Shown here in pieces: positions 1-8,736 of a stretch of 64,000 bases of DNA. Each line of letters begins with the position of its first letter. The stretch's first letter is position 1. The DNA comes from Listeria rocourtiae FSL F6-920 (GTDB lineage Bacteria > Bacillota > Bacilli > Lactobacillales > Listeriaceae): the NCBI RefSeq assembly GCF_000525975.1, contig NZ_AODK01000004.1, forward strand, positions 44,247 to 108,246. The letters run 5' to 3'. Made by a program: the position numbers and the translations under genes. The notes under the pieces were generated by a model, which worked only from the letters and a program-made list of their open reading frames with translations, did no database searches and was not told the DNA's origin.

Positions 1-1
1 G

Positions 2-67
2 TATAAAAAAGACACAAATTTTTATGGAGGCTATGGCTCCTTTATCGTAGAAGAAAATCAATCATAG
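2..67 (+). CDS. C-terminal tail of an unidentified protein (partial)
   Basis: An open frame entering from the left edge encodes 21 residues, ending GGYGSFIVEENQS before a TAG stop. It converges with the M60 peptidase gene. The fragment is too short to assign a family, and chance coding cannot be excluded. Confidence 0.3.
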   Translation, partial: YKKDTNFYGGYGSFIVEENQS

Positions 68-155
68 AGAAGCTTTTATAAGAATAATCGGCATGTTACC
101 AAATGTCTCGTTTGATTCGCAGATACCGATTCTATCTTGCTAGGTATAACGTAAA

Positions 156-2835
156 TCAAAATGGTATTGTTATATATGGATCTTCTGCTGGCGGTGTTGG
201 GATGTCTGATGCATCTATCTTTTCAAGTCCATCTATGGTCACAAGATATGTTGCTGCTTTATATGTTTCGTAGTTTTCTCCCGTTTTTTCATTATTTAAA
301 AAGAGGCGTATATCAGATTCTTGGTGAGCTACCGTAATAAAATCACCAATAGCGATTGACACATTATTTTGCGTTGCCAAAGCTCGGCCTCGTCCAATGA
401 AGTCTTTCTTGAAAGTTTCTTTACCTCTAGTGTTATTAATCTTAACTGTGGCATATGCATCTGTGAAATAAGAATGAGGTTCACCAAAATTTTGGGTGAT
501 GGTTGCTTTCATGGTGCTCAAATTAATACGCACATTGGCAAACTCCCAATCACTATAGCCTTTCAGGTGGAACTGAAATTGTTCCCCACTCAAAATAGTT
601 TGTGAGCTTTCTTTTTTTACTGCAATTAGATCGGTATAGTTTTTTTGATAATTAGCTTGATCAGTATCTGGTAGATAGGTAATCCCCTTTCTAAGCATTG
701 ATTTTAGGATAATATTATCTTCGTTTTTGAATTTGCTGTTACCACTGATTATGGAAGCAAATATCGCTAGTTTTTGTTTATAGTTCATCAGTGCATCTTG
801 AGCCGTTACTCCTGTCAAATCGCTGATTAAGCCGTATTTTGTTACTTTGAATACTTGATTGACCGAGGTGTTCGTAAGTTTAGTGGCTGTTCCAGTAATG
901 CTGAAACGTGTTGGTTCTCGGTGCATTACTTTAATTGTAAAACCCGGTTTAATCGCGAGTTGGGACTTACCCTTCTCGGTCTTAACTCCATTCATAGCAC
1001 TCTTGAAAACAGACTGCCCATTCTCATTGAATACTTGGATAGAGGCATAATCGTCTTTAAAATAAACATGTGGGTCACTTTTTGTAATAGCAAACTCTAG
1101 ATTCCCTTTCTCAGGATCCACTGATGCTTTTGCAAAAATAGCATCACTTATTCCTTTAAAAATCAGTTCTTGTGTCGCAATATCTGACGTTCGCAGTTCA
1201 TCCATCTGTATAGTCACATTGTTGCTAAAGTCTGAGACAGCCAAATAGTTTGTTGATGGCTCATAAAAACGATCGACTCCTGTAGGGATATCTAGCGTAT
1301 AGATTCCAATTGGCATATTTTTAATCGTCACTGTCGGTGCCGTCACCTTAACTTCTCGTACTACATCTTCTCCATCCTTAATTTTTAATGTCCTACCTTT
1401 GATTTGTGTGAAATCATTGATTGTAAATTGGATATTCATAGTATTCGCGACTTTATATTTTTCAAGCTGATTGTTACTTACTAAGCCCCATTTAGTATCC
1501 AAAGCAATATCTTTTCTCGCTTTTTGCAAATTATCCCCGGAGAGAAGTGATGCTAAAGGATACACAGCCTTATTCCCAGAATAGAGATTTTCCATTTTTT
1601 GGTTTCTAGACATAGATCCTTGAACCAGTTCTAGATACGGGGTGAAATTATAGTTACTCACTTCTCCAAAATACTTGCTCAACAAATCTAGAACTAGCGG
1701 GTTTTCCCCAATTGTCTTTTCATTTACCTCAGCACGATGCGATTGGTTAAAATGTGTAAAAGCCTGATCTCCTGCTTTATCCTTCATAAGCGTCAACATA
1801 TACAGTTTATTTCTAAAATTCCAATCATTTGTTGGTGTTTTTGACGTATAAACATTTTTATAAAAATCCGTTTCTTGTGTCGCCACATTTCCCTCATAGA
1901 GCCAACCGTTGTAGTAACCACTCTTTTTCTGCATGGAGTTGGCGTAAATATTATTCCAGACCTCTCCTGTAGAAAAATTATTATCCGCCATGAACGTTCC
2001 TTGGTAGCCATGTCCAATCTCATGAAGTCCACCCCAACCTGGTTTTAGCCAAAAAGCAATGACAGATGAACTTGTTTCGGCGGTATGAGTATCTCCATAG
2101 TAACCTGCACCAACACCATTTTTATCTGCTTTTGCAAAATAACGATTTGGGATGTTTTTATCTGTCGCTTTTTGTGGTGTGAAGGATAGACCTGCAAGCT
2201 CATTGTATGTTTCAAATACGTTGTCGTAATAAGCTAGTAAAGCATTGATAGAAGAGAAATCATTCATTTTTTTCAGGTAAGCTTTATCTCCTTTTGGAAC
2301 TAAAATCTGGATGTATTTATTACCGATTAGTCCGAAGCTAGCATTCGTTGTATCCCATTTTTTAAAAAAATTAGCCTCGCTATCTCCCTGTTTAAAGACT
2401 GGTAAATCCATAATATTATCACTTACTTTATATTCCACTACAGGAGCATTCCTATCTGCCGTGTAGACTGTCCTAACGAAAGGTACAGCGTCATTGATAG
2501 CTGTTACAGTTACCCACGAACTTCCGATAGGTTGAGAACTCTCCGTTTTGTTATCATCATTTAATAATTCTAGAGTGACGTTTCCTTTGAAGTTCGTATT
2601 TTTTTTGTCTAATCTCTATAACCCCAGCCTTAGGGAGTACAATGCCTAAATCTTGTTTGTCATGATTAATTCCTTTGCTAAACCCTTGATTTTTTAGCCA
2701 TGTTGGCTCCTCTAAAGTGTACAGTTTTTTCTCCAATGTTGCCGCATTTACTTTGGGCTGCATCATAGTGATAGTCACCACTACAGTAAGTAACAAAATA
2801 AATGCAAAAGCTCCTTTAATCTTAGTATTCATCAT
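156..2835 (-). CDS. Secreted M60 (enhancin-like) metallopeptidase with mucin-binding repeats
   Basis: This is a zinc metallopeptidase expected to act outside the cell on mucin-type glycoproteins. The N-terminus MMNTKIKGAFAFILLLTVVV followed by an AxA-like site is a signal peptide; the ATG at 2835 follows GAGGAG at good spacing. The zinc motif HEIGH (about 2024-2010) is followed 16 residues later by Glu (GEVW), the M60 pattern HExxH...E. The C-terminal third holds two related segments containing DPHVYFKDDYASIQVFN and EPHSYFTDAYATVKI, typical of the putative mucin/carbohydrate-binding domain found with M60. There is no LPXTG or GW anchor, so it is probably released. A run of 8 A (minus strand) at 2599-2606 breaks the frame; with 7 A the two halves join as a protein of about 892 residues through RQKNTNFKGNVTLELLNDDN. 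Family assignment is firm. Whether the gene is truly broken is doubtful, because the same +1 homopolymer fault recurs across the window. Confidence 0.88.
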
Positions 2836-3108
2836 TTGCCATCTCCTCTTTTCTAAAATTGTTATCCCTATCTTGTTACTCAAAGTAAGATTAAACTACT
2901 TCTTAGTAATTATCATATCATCAGTCAGACTATTTCGTATTAAAAGATTGCAAAGAATAATTCGATAATAATGCTTGAATTCAACAATTTTGTGAACATT
3001 TCGGATTATTTTTAACAAAAGTGTAAAATGAAGATGCTGCTCTTACAACTTCCAGAGTTTCCACAAATGATAATTAACTTTGTAAACACAACTTTTTTAA
3101 TCAAACAA

Positions 3109-3156
3109 AAAAAAAACGAACTATTAACCCGTTTAGGTCATAATAGTTCGTTTTTA
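3109..3156 (-). terminator. Terminator of the opuC operon (probably bidirectional)
   Basis: A 12-bp perfect inverted repeat (AACGAACTATTA / TAATAGTTCGTT) with a 14-nt loop is flanked by T-rich tracts on both strands. It sits just downstream of opuCD. The remaining sequence between the M60 start and opuCD (2836-3108) shows no supported gene. Confidence 0.85.
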
Positions 3157-3157
3157 T

Positions 3158-3829
3158 TTATAATGCTTCTATAAATTTTTTCTTTTTGTTCTTTACTGGA
3201 TTTAATTTGCGTTCGACCCAACCAAGTAACACATCGGCCATAACAGCCATCAGCGCCGTTGGAATTGCCCCAGCTAGAATAATTGCCGTTCCATTTGTTG
3301 CATTCGTTCCACGGACAATAATATCACCAAGTCCGCCAGCTCCAACAAAAGTACCGATTGCTGCAACACCGATTGCGATAACTAAGGCATTTCTAATCCC
3401 CGCCATGATAACGGAAAGTGCTAGTGGGATTTCAATCATTCGAAGCACTTGCCATTTCGTCATCCCCATCGCTTTTCCTGACTCTAGTAGCGCACCATCT
3501 ACATTTTGAATGCCTGTGTACGTATTTTTTAGGATTGGTAAAATGGAATAAAGGAATAGGGAAAGTACCACTGTATTTGTTCCTAGTCCCATTACGAGCA
3601 TCAACATGGCGAGCAATGCTAAGGCCGGAATTGTTTGAATTACGTTCGCCGTTTGAATAACCCAGCCAGCTAGTTTCTTCCTACGTGCAATGTAAATACC
3701 TAATGGAATCGCCACAATTGCCGCAAAAATAACGCCGTAAGCACTCATTAAGAAATGCCGCCAGAATGCCTCCATGACATAGGTTGCATTGTTTTGATAA
3801 TAGTCAATGAGTTGTGAAAAAGTTTCCAT
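3158..3829 (-). CDS. opuCD: OpuC osmolyte ABC transporter, permease OpuCD
   Basis: Second membrane permease of the OpuC carnitine/glycine-betaine importer, which protects Listeria from osmotic and cold stress. The 223-residue protein has about five hydrophobic helices and the binding-protein-dependent transport signature region GIRNALVIAIGVAAIGTFVGAGGLGD, where the permease contacts the ATPase. It closely resembles the other permease in the operon (OpuCB), as expected for heterodimeric OpuB/OpuC transporters. It is the last gene of opuCA-B-C-D, 15 nt after the substrate-binding gene, and is followed directly by the operon terminator. The frame is intact. Confidence 0.93.
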   Translation of the reverse strand: METFSQLIDYYQNNATYVMEAFWRHFLMSAYGVIFAAIVAIPLGIYIARRKKLAGWVIQTANVIQTIPALALLAMLMLVMGLGTNTVVLSLFLYSILPILKNTYTGIQNVDGALLESGKAMGMTKWQVLRMIEIPLALSVIMAGIRNALVIAIGVAAIGTFVGAGGLGDIIVRGTNATNGTAIILAGAIPTALMAVMADVLLGWVERKLNPVKNKKKKFIEAL

Positions 3830-3844
3830 TTTGTCGACACCTCC

Positions 3845-4766
3845 TTATTTATCTTCAAAGTAATTATGTTTCTTCAAAAACTCCTTGGCAACGATAGACG
3901 GTTCTTTCAGTTCGCCATCTGCTTGGTAGTTTAATTTTTGCATTTCTTCCGTTGAAATCGTGCCAACTAGTTTATTAATCGTTGTTTTTAGTTCTGGATG
4001 TTCTTTTAAAATAGCATTGGTAGCCATTGGGGATGCGTCATATGGCGGGAAAAATTGCTTATCGTCTTTTAGGACAACAAGATTATACGTTGGAATCCGA
4101 CCATCTGTTGAGTAACCAAGCGCCACATCCATCTGATTGTTCTTAAGCGCCGTGTAAATTAAGCCGATTTGCATCGGGAAAATTTTCTTGAATGTGATAT
4201 CATATTCTGTGGAAAACGCCTTATATCCATCTCCAGCTCGCTCCATCCATGAATTATCAACTCCTGCAACAAGTTGATCTTCCACTGGACGCATATCACT
4301 AATTGTCTTCAAATTGTATTTTTTTGCGGTATCTTGTCGTACCATAAAAGCATAGGTGTTCGCAAAACCGTAGGAGTCAAACCAATATTGGTCAAAACGC
4401 TCCGAAAAGCCTTTTTGCACGGCTTCCATTGCTTTTTCAGGGTCTTTTATAGGTTCTTCACCAAGCGGTCCAACTAAATCGGTTCCTGTGTAACGCGTAG
4501 CTGAGATATCAATATCACCATTCACCATCGCTTGGTGTTGCACAACAGACGAACCAAGATTGTTCACCATTTCTACTTTTAAGTCCGTCTCATGTTCAAT
4601 CAATTGCTTCACAATATTGCCTACAATCTGTGATTCCGTCGTTGACATCGTCCCAACTTTAATCGTGCCATCTGTGCTTCCGCCAAGTCCTGGCAGGGCA
4701 CAAGCCGATAAGAGTGATACGCCAAGCAGGATGACAGCGGCAAGTTTGAGCGGTTTTTTTCATCAT
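3845..4766 (-). CDS. opuCC: OpuC substrate-binding lipoprotein OpuCC (frame broken at a homopolymer)
   Basis: Extracellular lipoprotein that captures carnitine or betaine for OpuC. The conserved body (GTIKVGTMSTTESQIVGNIV...) is an OpuAC-type type-II binding fold. The true start is the ATG at 4766, 9 nt after GGAGG. It encodes a lipoprotein signal MMKKPLKLAAVILLGVSLL followed by the lipobox SAC, but only if the A run at 4754-4760 is 6 and not 7 bases. With the extra base the signal peptide is out of frame with the mature protein. The corrected length is about 306 residues. It lies 14 nt after opuCB. Without a lipoprotein signal the protein would not reach the membrane, so if the indel were real OpuC would be defective. 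Sequencing error is more likely. Confidence 0.9.
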
Positions 4767-4780
4767 TTTACTGTCCCTCC

Positions 4781-5434
4781 TTACATATTCTCTTTTGCTG
4801 CACGAATTGCTTTGGGCGTAATTCGAACTTCTAATTTGCCTAGGAAAAATTCAACTAAAAGCGCCAAAATTGTAACTGGAATCGCCCCTCCAAGAATTAA
4901 ATCTGGGCGATAAAGATTCAAGCCGTTAAAAATAAAGTCACCGAGCCCGCCTGCACCAATATATGAGGCAAGCGTTGCCCATGCGATGATGTAAACGGCA
5001 GATAAACGAATACCTGCCATAATGACCGAAATCGAGTTAGGTAGTTCGACATTTTTGATGAGTTGCCAAGAAGTCATCCCCATGCCGCGTCCCGATTCAA
5101 TGAGATTTTTATCCACACCACGAACGCCGATAAACGTGTTACGCATAATTGGTAACACAGAGTAAATAAACAATGCTACAATCGCCGGTATTTTACCAAC
5201 ACCCAGAATTGGAATAATAAAAGCTAATATGGCAAGTGATGGTACTGTTTGTAACACACTAACTATACCGATTACAAAATTAGCGATTTTTGGCGAACGT
5301 GTTAAAAGAATGCCCACCGGTACAGCCACGACAATCCCCAATATAACCGCAGAAAGCGAAATATAGAGATGCTCCCACGTTTTTACTAGCAGGTCATGGC
5401 CGTTGTCTTGAAAAAATTGTGTTATCGCGTCCAT
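4781..5434 (-). CDS. opuCB: OpuC osmolyte ABC transporter, permease OpuCB
   Basis: First permease of the OpuC importer, 217 residues. The sequence carries several membrane helices and the motif [29 protein letters not shown] in the cytoplasmic coupling region. The start [12 protein letters not shown] is preceded by AGGAGG. It lies 18 nt after opuCA in a tightly packed operon and pairs with OpuCD to form the translocation pore. Confidence 0.93.
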   Translation of the reverse strand: MDAITQFFQDNGHDLLVKTWEHLYISLSAVILGIVVAVPVGILLTRSPKIANFVIGIVSVLQTVPSLAILAFIIPILGVGKIPAIVALFIYSVLPIMRNTFIGVRGVDKNLIESGRGMGMTSWQLIKNVELPNSISVIMAGIRLSAVYIIAWATLASYIGAGGLGDFIFNGLNLYRPDLILGGAIPVTILALLVEFFLGKLEVRITPKAIRAAKENM

Positions 5435-5452
5435 TAAAAATAACCTCCTATT

Positions 5453-6616
5453 TTACTCGTGTACTTCTTCTTTTTCAAGCGCTTGCGCAGCTTCTTCTAA
5501 ATCGCCCCAAATCGAATCATAAACAATATCAACAAGGCTCGCGCGTGTTACAATTCCTACTAAGCGATTTTTCTCGTCGACAACTGGCACATACTTGAAG
5601 CCTCGTTTTAAAATCCGTTGCATTGTATCGCGTAGCAAGGCATCCTTTCGTACATAGAAAACATTTTTATCTAAAATATCAACGACTGATGTGGCAGTCC
5701 GGCGGTTATGCTCGATTGCCTCGACATCAATAATCCCTTTCAACACATTTTGATCATCCGTCACAAGAAGTGTATCAACACGGCGCTCTTTCATTAATTG
5801 GATAGCCGTTTGGAGCGATTTATCTGCCGTAATCGAAACAGGTGCCTTATTCATGATTTGCTCTACATTCGTCACGTTAGGTCGTGCCTCAATCAAGCGA
5901 TCTTTCCCAATGAAATCTTCCACAAATTTATCAGCAGGATTACGCAAAATCTCATCCGGCGTGTCAAATTGTACAATCTCGCCACCTCGCATAATCACAA
6001 TTCGATCCGCAAGTTTGATAGCCTCATCCATGTCATGCGTGACAAAAATAATCGTCTTTCCAAGTTCTCTCTGCAAATTCTTAAATTCCTCTTGCAACGA
6101 ATCACGCGTAATTGGATCAAGCGCACCAAAAGGCTCATCCATCAAAATCAAATTTTGTTCCGCAGCAAGGGCCCGAAGCACACCAATCCGCTGTTGCTGT
6201 CCACCACTTAGCTCATATGGGTAACGATCTAAATATTCTTCCGGCAAATCGACCAGTTTAATCAGCTCTACCGCTCGTTCATTTTTCTTCTCTTCCGACC
6301 ATTTCAAAAGTTTCGGAACAAGTACAATATTTTCGCGAATTGTCATATGTGGCATCAGCCCAATCTGCTGAATAACATACCCAATCGAACGACGCAATTT
6401 CACCGGATCTTCCTTCATAATATCCTTGTCGTTAATAAAAATTTGGCCATTCGTTGGTTCAATCAAGCGGTTAATCATTTTCATCGTTGTTGTCTTCCCG
6501 CAACCACTTGGCCCGATAAAACAAATAAACTCGCCACGTTCAATATCTAAGTTTAGATCATTGACCGCTGTTTTACCGCCTTTGTAAATTTTTGAAACAT
6601 GCTCAAATCTTAGCAA
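5453..6616 (-). CDS. opuCA: OpuC osmolyte ABC transporter, ATPase OpuCA
   Basis: ATP-binding subunit that powers OpuC. Walker A GPSGCGKTT, signature LSGGQQQRIG, Walker B LILMDEPFGALD and the H-loop FVTHDMDEA are all present. The C-terminal third is a tandem CBS module (APVSITADKSLQTAIQLM... and DTMQRILKRGFKYVPVVD), known in this family as an ionic-strength sensor. I place the start at a TTG (6616, MLRFEHVSK) because GGAGG lies 8 nt upstream; a GTG nine bases earlier would overlap the Shine-Dalgarno. Length is 387 residues. In L. monocytogenes this operon is known to be SigB-regulated, but I could not point to a convincing SigB promoter here. Confidence 0.94.
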   Translation of the reverse strand: MLRFEHVSKIYKGGKTAVNDLNLDIERGEFICFIGPSGCGKTTTMKMINRLIEPTNGQIFINDKDIMKEDPVKLRRSIGYVIQQIGLMPHMTIRENIVLVPKLLKWSEEKKNERAVELIKLVDLPEEYLDRYPYELSGGQQQRIGVLRALAAEQNLILMDEPFGALDPITRDSLQEEFKNLQRELGKTIIFVTHDMDEAIKLADRIVIMRGGEIVQFDTPDEILRNPADKFVEDFIGKDRLIEARPNVTNVEQIMNKAPVSITADKSLQTAIQLMKERRVDTLLVTDDQNVLKGIIDVEAIEHNRRTATSVVDILDKNVFYVRKDALLRDTMQRILKRGFKYVPVVDEKNRLVGIVTRASLVDIVYDSIWGDLEEAAQALEKEEVHE

Positions 6617-7149
6617 TCCAGACACCTCCGAGTTTAATTGACTAGCACAATGCTAGGTGAAAGCTGTGAATCAAATAACCCCTTGACTCGCGATATATGT
6701 ATTTCCATTCTGTTATCATAAAAAAAGGAAAAACTTACCGATAAAAAGAAATAAAAGTTGGGAATAAACGCCTCTCAACTTTTAACTGGTTGTATAAATT
6801 AGAACACAGTTATAGCGAGTAAGAAATCAAAAAGTTGATTCTATTCCAAATAACACAGCCCTTTCTAATCCACATTATAACGTAACCAAAATTAAAAAGC
6901 GAATGAGCACGCCTCATATAAGCCTATTACTATAGAAAAAAGCTCCACCAAATGCACTACTCATAGGCATTTAGGGAACTTTTGAAATTTCTTATAAAAA
7001 ACAAGATTTACATGGAGAAATGAGGGACTTTTTATTTGGATGCAGATATAGATTTGAATTACTAAATTGGAAAGTGACACTTAATCCTCTATAAATAGAC
7101 TCAGAAAGACTGTTATATATAGCATAATAAATAATCCGTCTGCAACATC
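6617..7149. other. Non-coding region upstream of opuCA
   Basis: About 530 bases without a supported gene. On the minus strand a perfect TATAAT (6874-6879) could be a vegetative -10 for opuCA, but no good -35 sits at 16-18 nt. An inverted repeat AAAAGTTG/CAACTTTT occurs near 6751-6782. The rest is AT-rich with no clear signal. Confidence 0.4.
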
Positions 7150-7192
7150 TAATAAAAGAAGCACCTATCTCTGGCCAGGAGATAGGTGCTTC
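7150..7192 (-). terminator. Terminator of the thiT-thiW unit
   Basis: A 14-bp perfect stem (GAAGCACCTATCTC with its complement) with a 7-nt loop, followed on the minus strand by TTTTATT. It lies about 60 bases past the thiW stop. Confidence 0.85.
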
Positions 7193-7252
7193 AGTGTGCT
7201 ATAACAACCTTTCTATCCACATTGTAGTACGTAAAGAAATCATAGTAGCTAT

Positions 7253-7744
7253 TTACAAAAATCGATTCGTAAGTGTTAATCTGGTTTCTATTTTTCTCAA
7301 GATAATATAGCCAATCAACGCTCCAATGAGAGAACTCAAGAAGAACGACGGAATAAACACCCACATTGTCATTTGTTGTGTAAAAAATAGTCGAGCAATA
7401 GGATAGCATATTAGAGCACCGAGAATCCCCGTCCCAACCATTTCGCCGACAGTTGCTAACCAGAGCTTTTTCGTATAGTTGTAGATCACCCCTGCGCACA
7501 ATGCGCCAATCATACTCCCAGGAAATGCAAAAACCGTGCCTGTTCCAAAGATATTCCGTAAAGCAGAAGTTCCAAATGCTTGCGCCACAGCATATCCTGG
7601 CCCGAGCATCACAGCACTAACCAAGTTTACCAAATGTTGCACAGGAGCAATTTTTGCAAAGCCAATTGGCACAGAGATAAAACTACTTCCTACAAAAGAA
7701 ATTGCCATAAGCATCGCCGTATAAAGCCATTTTTTTAGCACCAT
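7253..7744 (-). CDS. thiW: ThiW-like membrane protein (ECF-type S component)
   Basis: A 163-residue, strongly hydrophobic protein with about five membrane helices, starting MVLKKWLYTAMLMAISFVGS. The motif region PIGFAKIAPVQHLVNLVSAVMLGPGYAVAQAF followed by FAFPGSMIGALCAGVIYN is typical of ThiW, a predicted S component for the thiazole precursor of thiamine that uses the shared ECF energizing module. The ATG follows the thiT stop within a few bases, so the two are translationally linked and share the TPP riboswitch. Substrate is inferred from family and context. Confidence 0.82.
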   Translation of the reverse strand: MVLKKWLYTAMLMAISFVGSSFISVPIGFAKIAPVQHLVNLVSAVMLGPGYAVAQAFGTSALRNIFGTGTVFAFPGSMIGALCAGVIYNYTKKLWLATVGEMVGTGILGALICYPIARLFFTQQMTMWVFIPSFFLSSLIGALIGYIILRKIETRLTLTNRFL

Positions 7745-7746
7745 AA

Positions 7747-8307
7747 TTATTTAGGCAAAAAAAGCTTCGGTGAGATTTTCATCAAGATGCTAACAATAAT
7801 TCCTGCGACTATAATCGTTGCAATGCAACTCGCGCCATTCATCACAATCGAAAACAATTGCGCGGACCAACCTTTGAAAGCATAAGCTCCCCAAAACAAG
7901 ACACCCGCAAGATAATGCCAGAAATACCGTGCCACGCCACCAATAACCATCGTTCCCCAAGCCCAGCCAATCGCTTTGCCTAACTTCTCCTCTTTCAAAT
8001 AGCCACGAACTTGCACCGCAAACAAGCCAGCAAAAGCAATAAATGCAAAGGCAACAATATACTCAATAAATCCTTGTAACGGGCTCAAAATATAAGCTTT
8101 TCCAGTCACAAAATGAAGCAACCCCCACAATAATCCTGAAAAACCAGCAGCCCAAAAGCCACGCCTAATCGCAATGATATACATCGGAATCATGCCTAAA
8201 GATACCGAAAATGACGACCCGAAATCAACTGGAATAAAGCTGAGAACCATTGCTAATGAAGCAAAAATAGCACATTCTAACATTGCCAACAATCGCGTAT
8301 TGCGCAT
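7747..8307 (-). CDS. thiT: ThiT thiamine transporter, ECF S component
   Basis: A 186-residue membrane protein of the ThiT (YuaJ) family that binds thiamine and docks onto the EcfA-EcfA'-EcfT module encoded elsewhere. Six hydrophobic helices are visible. Family features include the segment GLLWGLLHFVTGKAYILSPLQGFIEYIVAF and the aromatic-rich segment RYFWHYLAGVLFWGAYAF, which supplies thiamine-binding residues in known ThiT structures. The gene is first in the thiT-thiW unit and lies directly behind a TPP riboswitch whose expression platform includes its ribosome-binding site. Confidence 0.93.
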   Translation of the reverse strand: MRNTRLLAMLECAIFASLAMVLSFIPVDFGSSFSVSLGMIPMYIIAIRRGFWAAGFSGLLWGLLHFVTGKAYILSPLQGFIEYIVAFAFIAFAGLFAVQVRGYLKEEKLGKAIGWAWGTMVIGGVARYFWHYLAGVLFWGAYAFKGWSAQLFSIVMNGASCIATIIVAGIIVSILMKISPKLFLPK

Positions 8308-8359
8308 AAAAAAACCCCTTTCTTTTTTTGGTAAAAAAACGTACCGCAGAAGAAAGGAG
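8308..8359 (-). promoter_or_regulatory. Expression platform of the TPP riboswitch (terminator / SD-sequestering hairpin)
   Basis: On the minus strand CTCCTTTCTT (8359-8350) can pair with AAGAAAGGGG (8324-8315), immediately followed by a run of T up to the thiT ATG. The 3' arm contains the thiT Shine-Dalgarno. The hairpin could therefore stop transcription, block ribosome entry, or both when TPP is bound. This is inferred from structure and not measured. Confidence 0.7.
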
Positions 8360-8394
8360 TCAAATCATCAAACTTATGTAATCAGATATAACTT

Positions 8395-8500
8395 CATTCG
8401 CCACAATCCCTACGCTCGTATTAACGAACAGGTTCAAAGGGTCAGATTCCTAAAAATCAGAAATCAATCTCAGCCAAGGCCCCCCCTGTGGTAACGTCTA
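8395..8500 (-). ncRNA. TPP riboswitch (THI element)
   Basis: The minus strand carries the canonical THI-box order: GG-rich P1 5' strand, GCCTTGGCTGAGA (CTGAGA at 8474-8469), then GACCCTTTGAACCTG (8445-8431), a short stem-loop, and GCGTAGGGA (8414-8406). These are the conserved pyrimidine- and pyrophosphate-sensor elements. It lies about 90 nt upstream of thiT, so thiamine pyrophosphate would lower thiT-thiW expression. Confidence 0.95.
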
Positions 8501-8736
8501 TTCATGAAATGGATTCTTTTTGAGTCTCAAATCATGGATGCCCAAACAATCCACCAAAATTTGTAAAATTGGTGCCTTATTTGGCTATCTGGTTCTCATT
8601 ATAGCAGTATATTTTAGAAAGTCCAGTTCCCTGCTCTTTCATTGCATGAGTATTCGTGATAGAATAGGAGTAATTGCGTTTTTGGCATTCAATATGAAAA
8701 TTTCAGTTGAGAACGCGCGAATTTGGGAGGACGAAA

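Noticed and set aside
156..2883. M60, opuCC, rnjA, zurA and other split genes as true pseudogenes
   Set aside because: Breaks lie at A/T runs with a consistent one-base excess in both host and phage genes and flanking protein sequence is fully conserved; technical error is the simpler reading.
3186..3660. Plus-strand frames opposite opuCD
   Set aside because: Antisense to a well-conserved permease; no ribosome-binding site or recognisable protein.
7191..7499. Minus-strand frame of 102 codons overlapping thiW and its terminator
   Set aside because: Runs in another frame of thiW and through the terminator hairpin; translation is not protein-like.
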